From assembly GCA_011620605.1 (NCBI GenBank), contig WOYW01000016.1, forward strand, positions 310,001 to 374,000: 64,000 nucleotides of DNA. Direction: 5' to 3'. The notes under the pieces were generated by a model that was not told the origin of the DNA, made no database searches, and saw only the letters and a list, made by a program, of their open reading frames with translations. A program made the position numbers and the translations under genes. Position 1 is the first letter of the stretch; each line of letters begins with the position of its first letter. This document shows, in pieces, positions 62,462 through 64,000 of this stretch. The DNA comes from Bacteroidales bacterium (GTDB lineage: Bacteria > Bacteroidota > Bacteroidia > Bacteroidales > UBA932).

Positions 62462-62920
62462 ATGCTCAAAACAAAATCACAGGTAGTGATCAAAAACAAG
62501 CGCGCGTCTTTTGAATACGAGTTCATAGACACGTATACGGCAGGGATCGTGCTGACCGGAACGGAGATCAAATCCATACGGGCAGGAAAAGCTTCGCTGG
62601 TGGATTCCTATTGTTATTTTGTGGGCAATGAATTGTTCGTCAAAAACATGAACATTGCGGATTACTGGTGGGGATCATTTAACAAACACGATCCAAGGCG
62701 GGATCGTAAATTGCTGCTTAACAGGCGGGAGCTGAACAAACTATTTAGGGCAACCCGGGAAAAAGGACTGACCATTGTGGTAACCAAACTGTTCATTACC
62801 GAAAACGGCTATGCCAAGCTCAACATCGCACTGGCCCGCGGAAAACGGGAGTACGACAAGCGAGAAACCATCAAGGAAAAAGACCTAAGAAGGGAATCGG
62901 ACCGGATGGCCCGGTTGTGA
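62462..62920 (+). CDS. smpB: SsrA-binding protein SmpB
   Basis: Binds tmRNA and brings it to stalled ribosomes for trans-translation. 152 aa: [61 protein letters not shown], and a basic C-terminal tail ([18 protein letters not shown]). The tmRNA gene itself is not in the window. Third of the methyltransferase-lgt-smpB run. Confidence 0.97.
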   Translation: MLKTKSQVVIKNKRASFEYEFIDTYTAGIVLTGTEIKSIRAGKASLVDSYCYFVGNELFVKNMNIADYWWGSFNKHDPRRDRKLLLNRRELNKLFRATREKGLTIVVTKLFITENGYAKLNIALARGKREYDKRETIKEKDLRRESDRMARL

Positions 62921-62934
62921 TCCTTTTCCCCGGT

Positions 62935-63108
62935 TCAGTCAGTGCTTCCCGGATAAGGGATAAAGAATGCTATACCAAGAATAACCAGCAATATAACGGC
63001 TGATATGATCAACGGCCACAATATGCCCATGGATTCCAGGGCAGACCATAAACCGTTCTCTTGATACTCAAGATACCATTGTCCGGGTGTTGATAAAGGA
63101 ATGATCAT
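62935..63108 (-). CDS. Small single-pass membrane protein, 57 aa (absent from the ORF track)
   Basis: ORF of 57 codons read on the minus strand, ATG at 63108, TGA at 62935. It encodes a polar N-terminus with several aromatic residues (STPGQWYLEYQENGLWSAL), one strong membrane helix (about residues 29-50, ILWPLIISAVILLVILGIAF) and a short PYPGSTD tail. It was below the ORF-track cut-off of 60 aa. The clean amphipathic/hydrophobic split argues for a real small membrane protein. Lies 14 bp from smpB (convergent) and 30 bp from the end of gcvP upstream, whose transcript could include it. No family recognised. Confidence 0.55.
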   Translation of the reverse strand: MIIPLSTPGQWYLEYQENGLWSALESMGILWPLIISAVILLVILGIAFFIPYPGSTD

Positions 63109-63138
63109 AGTTTTATTGTTTTTATTATAGATACAATT

Positions 63139-64000
63139 TTAGCGATTTATGCTGCAACATACAAGATTTCTGTCTCCATACCCGTTGTCTACGCGGGTTA
63201 CCGGCGGCCAGAATTTGTGAGGTATGATCCATGACAAGGGGTACGCGGCTTTTTCACGGGAATAAGGATGCGTCCAGTTGTCCGAACATAACTCTACGGC
63301 CGTATGGGGTGCATTTTTCAACAGGTTGTCCTCAGAAATGCCGGATGAACCGTCTTTTTTCCCCAGGGCCTTACATTCTTCCAGGATGCTGAGCATGGCT
63401 TCAGCAAAACGGTCCAGTTCTTCTTTTGATTCGCTCTCGGTAGGTTCCACCATCAGGGTGTCGTGCACCGGGAAGGAAAGGGTGGGGGCATGAAATCCGT
63501 AATCCATAAGGCGTTTGGCCACATCGGTGGCATCGGCCCCGTATGTTTTGTCAAAATGGCGCAGGTCCAGGATGCATTCGTGGGCCACAAACCCGTTTTC
63601 CCCGCAGTACAAAGTTGTATAGGCCGGGGCCAGTTTTTTTGATAAATAATTGGCATTCAATATGGCGTACTCAGATACACGGCGCAGGCCGTCACGACCC
63701 AGCAATTTTATATATCCGTACGTAATAGGCAGTAATAAGGGAAATCCGTAAGGAGTGGCCGCTACCGTTTTTCCTCCGCCGCAATCGGCCAGGGGATGTC
63801 CGGGCAGGTATGGAGCCAGTTCTTTGGTACAACAGATAGGGCCTACACCGGGGCCTCCCCCACCGTGAGGCATGGAAAAGGTTTTGTGCAAGTTCAGGTG
63901 GCAGATATCGGCCCCAAGGATTCCCGGGTTGGTGATGCCCACCTGGGCGTTCATATTGGCCCCGTCAATGTAGACCAATCCTCCGTTTTGATGCACGATG
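63139..64000 (-). CDS. gcvP: Glycine dehydrogenase (decarboxylating), C-terminal part (5' end outside window)
   Basis: P protein of the glycine cleavage system: PLP-dependent decarboxylation of glycine, passing the aminomethyl group to the H protein. The frame is open to the window edge; about 287 residues are visible. They include [12 protein letters not shown], the PLP lysine in [38 protein letters not shown] and the C-terminal [20 protein letters not shown]. The real start lies outside the window. Confidence 0.96.
   Translation of the reverse strand, partial: IVHQNGGLVYIDGANMNAQVGITNPGILGADICHLNLHKTFSMPHGGGGPGVGPICCTKELAPYLPGHPLADCGGGKTVAATPYGFPLLLPITYGYIKLLGRDGLRRVSEYAILNANYLSKKLAPAYTTLYCGENGFVAHECILDLRHFDKTYGADATDVAKRLMDYGFHAPTLSFPVHDTLMVEPTESESKEELDRFAEAMLSILEECKALGKKDGSSGISEDNLLKNAPHTAVELCSDNWTHPYSREKAAYPLSWIIPHKFWPPVTRVDNGYGDRNLVCCSINR

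Noticed and set aside
1-64000. CRISPR arrays, tRNA or rRNA genes, insertion sequences, prophage
   Set aside because: No regularly spaced repeats, no tRNA-like cloverleaf or rRNA segment noticed by eye, and no transposase or phage gene among the frames; a computed scan could still find a tRNA I missed.

Overview
The window reads as chromosomal DNA of a Bacteroidota bacterium, most likely order Bacteroidales. Signs are the promoter -7 element TAnnTTTG ahead of most transcription units, few Shine-Dalgarno sites, and clade-typical genes: S46 dipeptidyl peptidase, BACON-domain lipoproteins, a GldH-like lipoprotein beside PSP1, a PorT-like barrel, LptE beside SecG, a GTPase-motif-deficient EF-G paralogue, YfhO and DUF2812/PadR. 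It is dense: about 60 protein genes, many head-to-tail overlaps, and only two gaps over 300 bp. I saw no rRNA, tRNA, CRISPR array, intact insertion sequence or prophage. A family or genus cannot be named from the sequence alone.

Layout. 1-8 kb: 3' part of mutS, an ABC permease, rsmA, a serine hydrolase lipoprotein, aspS, then thyA-folA. 8-16 kb: YfhO, a sodium:solute symporter, and a minus-strand run of S46 peptidase, Mrp ATPase and a 1.2-kaa BACON/leucine-rich-repeat lipoprotein. 18-28 kb: rnhB, the EF-G paralogue, lolD, trmN6, a minus-strand operon of split transketolase, ECF sigma factor, membrane protein and Spy-like periplasmic protein, then lepA. 28-38 kb: a PadR/DUF2812 pair, a 770-bp gene-poor structured stretch, a TPR lipoprotein divergent from a sigma-54 activator, lptE-secG, kbl, and a pspC-padR-pspC operon. 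38-44 kb: a deleted serine-dehydratase pseudogene, trxA, a small barrel, a prenyl synthase, and a tightly overlapping operon TPR-holB-ricT-gldH-trmB. 44-54 kb: an accessory envelope block with an M16-like protein lacking its metal motif, a seven-BACON/LRR lipoprotein, a 1011-aa coiled-coil lipoprotein, a beta-barrel and a small lipoprotein. 54-64 kb: housekeeping genes hemW, an orphan SdhC-type cytochrome b, pyrH-frr, pgk, a SAM methyltransferase, lgt, smpB, a missed 57-aa membrane ORF and the 3' part of gcvP.

How the genes fit together. Much of the window serves the envelope: lipoprotein maturation and sorting (lgt, lolD), LPS export (lptE), secretion (secG) and many lipoproteins and barrels that use them. 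Translation and RNA modification are also well represented (aspS, lepA, EF-G2, frr, smpB, rsmA, trmB, trmN6).

Most notable: (1) ten of eleven divergent gene pairs share a compact promoter module with back-to-back -7 boxes only 8-14 bp apart; (2) several starts lie 3-8 nt after the -7 box, implying leaderless or nearly leaderless mRNAs; (3) the 44.5-53.6 kb envelope block is the best candidate for an undescribed system; (4) an L-serine dehydratase gene has collapsed to about 175 bp; (5) two PadR operons each carry a perfect dyad at the promoter; (6) a nested perfect dyad lies between the sigma-54 activator and the TPR lipoprotein gene.
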